NCBI GenBank assembly: GCA_009760855.2
Contig: WPIO01000020.1
Coordinates: 1,742,501-1,806,500, forward strand
DNA length: 64,000 nt
Direction of reading: 5' to 3'
Source: Cristatella mucedo
Taxonomy: Eukaryota > Bryozoa > Phylactolaemata > Cristatellidae
This document shows, piece by piece, positions 62,966-64,000 of the stretch (within the stretch, counting starts at the first letter, position 1; each line of letters starts with the position of its first letter). The notes beneath the pieces are model-generated. The model was not told the DNA's origin. It was given only the letters and a program-made list of their open reading frames with translations, and searched no databases. The position numbers and the translations under genes were made by a program.

Positions 62966-63408
62966 GACTACAGAAAACAGACAGACATCAAGCTCAATCT
63001 CGCAACATATTTAATTCTAGCAAAACCGTGTGACAAACGCGTTGATACAGCTTCTTTTCGGCGGACATATCGCGCTACGGCTTATGGCTTTGGGTAGGAG
63101 TGGTCTGAAATGTTTTGGCGACGAAATTACCGACAAAAGCTGACAGACTGCCACCGTCGTTTATCCGTGGGTTTGGCCTTGTCCTCGGGCCTCGTCTCGT
63201 CCGTTGCATTTGCGTCCGCTGTAACTCGCTAGTTCACAGCGCTCAGCTGTGACCGTGTACATTTCAGCGTTCGCGGCAGAGTAGAAGTGCTAGGAGGTCA
63301 AGTAGGAGGTCATAGGCCATGGCGGGGATCGGCTCGCTTCGGAGGCGGAGGCTCCTCGTGTCGGATGCAGGGTCAGCGAGAACGAAAAAAGCTCGCTGAT
63401 GGAGTAAT
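62966..63408. other. unassigned GC-rich sequence
   Basis: Possible first exon or promoter for the minus-strand ORF to its left; nothing firm. Confidence 0.3.
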
Positions 63409-63773
63409 AGTAATTGTACATTTGTACATTTGTACCCTCAGAGAACTTAATCTCTTTCTAAGCACTTTTCGTGCAAAAAAAATACGAGAAGGAAGCTTGA
63501 TCTTATGGTCAGTGCTAGCAAGCACAATGTCAGCAAGCATAGCGGGGTTAGAGGTGACGTGCCCAGAGTCAGTATGCAAATATGGTTAGTGGCGGCATGC
63601 ACAGTGTCAGCACGCATAAGCACACTACGGACGAATCGCATGGACCCGCTAAGTGCTGTGATAAATAGATGCGTTTTCGCTCAAATGTCGTCAGGTCAAG
63701 GAATGTCGTGTCGGCAGTCAGTTGGGAGTGATTCAAGGCTTTGGAAGCAGAGAAATTAAGCGATCTCCAAAGG
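63409..63773 (-). mobile_element. L2/CR1-group LINE 3' fragment
   Basis: ctcagagaacttaatctctt, tctaagcacttttcgtgc, then gtcagtatgcaaatatggtt and gcacagtgtcagcacgcata, ending in a short ORF2 C-terminal piece (gatctccaaagg). Confidence 0.85.
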
Positions 63774-63785
63774 CGGAACGGTGCT

Positions 63786-63888
63786 GGGTCCGCTGCTCTC
63801 CTCTCAGCGGCTTCCGCCGCAGTAGTACGCTGTACCGCGGTACAGCTCCTACTCCGGCGGAAGCCGCCGAGAGGAGAACAGCGGACCC
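63786..63888. repeat. 103-bp near-perfect palindrome
   Basis: The left arm starts GGGTCCGCTG and the right arm ends CAGCGGACCC. Matching inner blocks are CTCCTCTC/GAGAGGAG and GCGGCTTCCGCCG/CGGCGGAAGCCGC. The centre is the exact palindrome TGTACCGCGGTACA (63831-63844). Only a few mismatches separate the arms. No clear target duplication is seen. It could be a fold-back or MITE-like element or a cruciform-forming site. Confidence 0.9.
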
Positions 63889-64000
63889 AACAAACGGATT
63901 ACCCTCTCCTCAGGCATTGCTTAGGAAATTAACTAGCTCTAGAGAATATGTAGCTTGTTTAAGCTGTGGCTTGTGTAGCGATGGCCAAGCAATCGCTACA

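Overview
This is eukaryotic DNA from an invertebrate animal. Three conserved host genes can be rebuilt exon by exon, all with canonical or GC-AG introns, in a background rich in 5'-truncated L2/CR1-group LINEs with (ATT)n tails, tRNA-derived SINEs, long microsatellites, a decayed hAT transposon and Ty3/Gypsy fossils. DAZAP2 is an animal gene; the LINE type, intron sizes and gene divergence fit a non-vertebrate, perhaps an early-branching marine animal such as a sponge. That last step is a guess.

Layout. 1-9.3 kb is repeat DNA: LINE 3' ends, a diverged tandem satellite of about 165 bp per unit (about 1.38-6.52 kb) split by a hAT element at 3933-6218, a small Gypsy LTR fossil, and a long decayed LINE. 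9.4-16.25 kb holds DAZAP2 on the minus strand (3 coding exons, 169 aa). 16.3-23.0 kb is intergenic, with LINE and SINE pieces, an LTR-like fossil and GC-rich stretches. 23.1-45.5 kb is SELENOO on the plus strand (13 coding exons, 705 aa). It is a true selenoprotein gene: an in-frame TGA three codons before the stop is followed by a recognisable SECIS hairpin in the 3' UTR. 45.5-49.8 kb is intergenic with LINE and SINE copies. 49.8-53.8 kb is TMEM97 (sigma-2 receptor) on the minus strand (3 exons, 183 aa), convergent with SELENOO. 54.4-60.9 kb is a broken Gypsy element with two LINE copies nested in it. 60.9-64 kb has more LINEs and SINEs, an unidentified ORF, and a 103-bp near-perfect palindrome.

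The three host genes are unrelated housekeeping functions: SelO is a mitochondrial AMPylating pseudokinase, TMEM97 an ER/lysosome sterol-binding membrane protein, and DAZAP2 a small proline-rich adaptor. No operon-like or pathway link is evident. The strongest points for a second look are the Sec codon plus SECIS of SELENOO, its three GC-AG introns out of twelve, the 165-bp satellite, the 103-bp palindrome, and a SINE whose 3' end matches the resident LINE tail. No new defence or mobile system could be supported.
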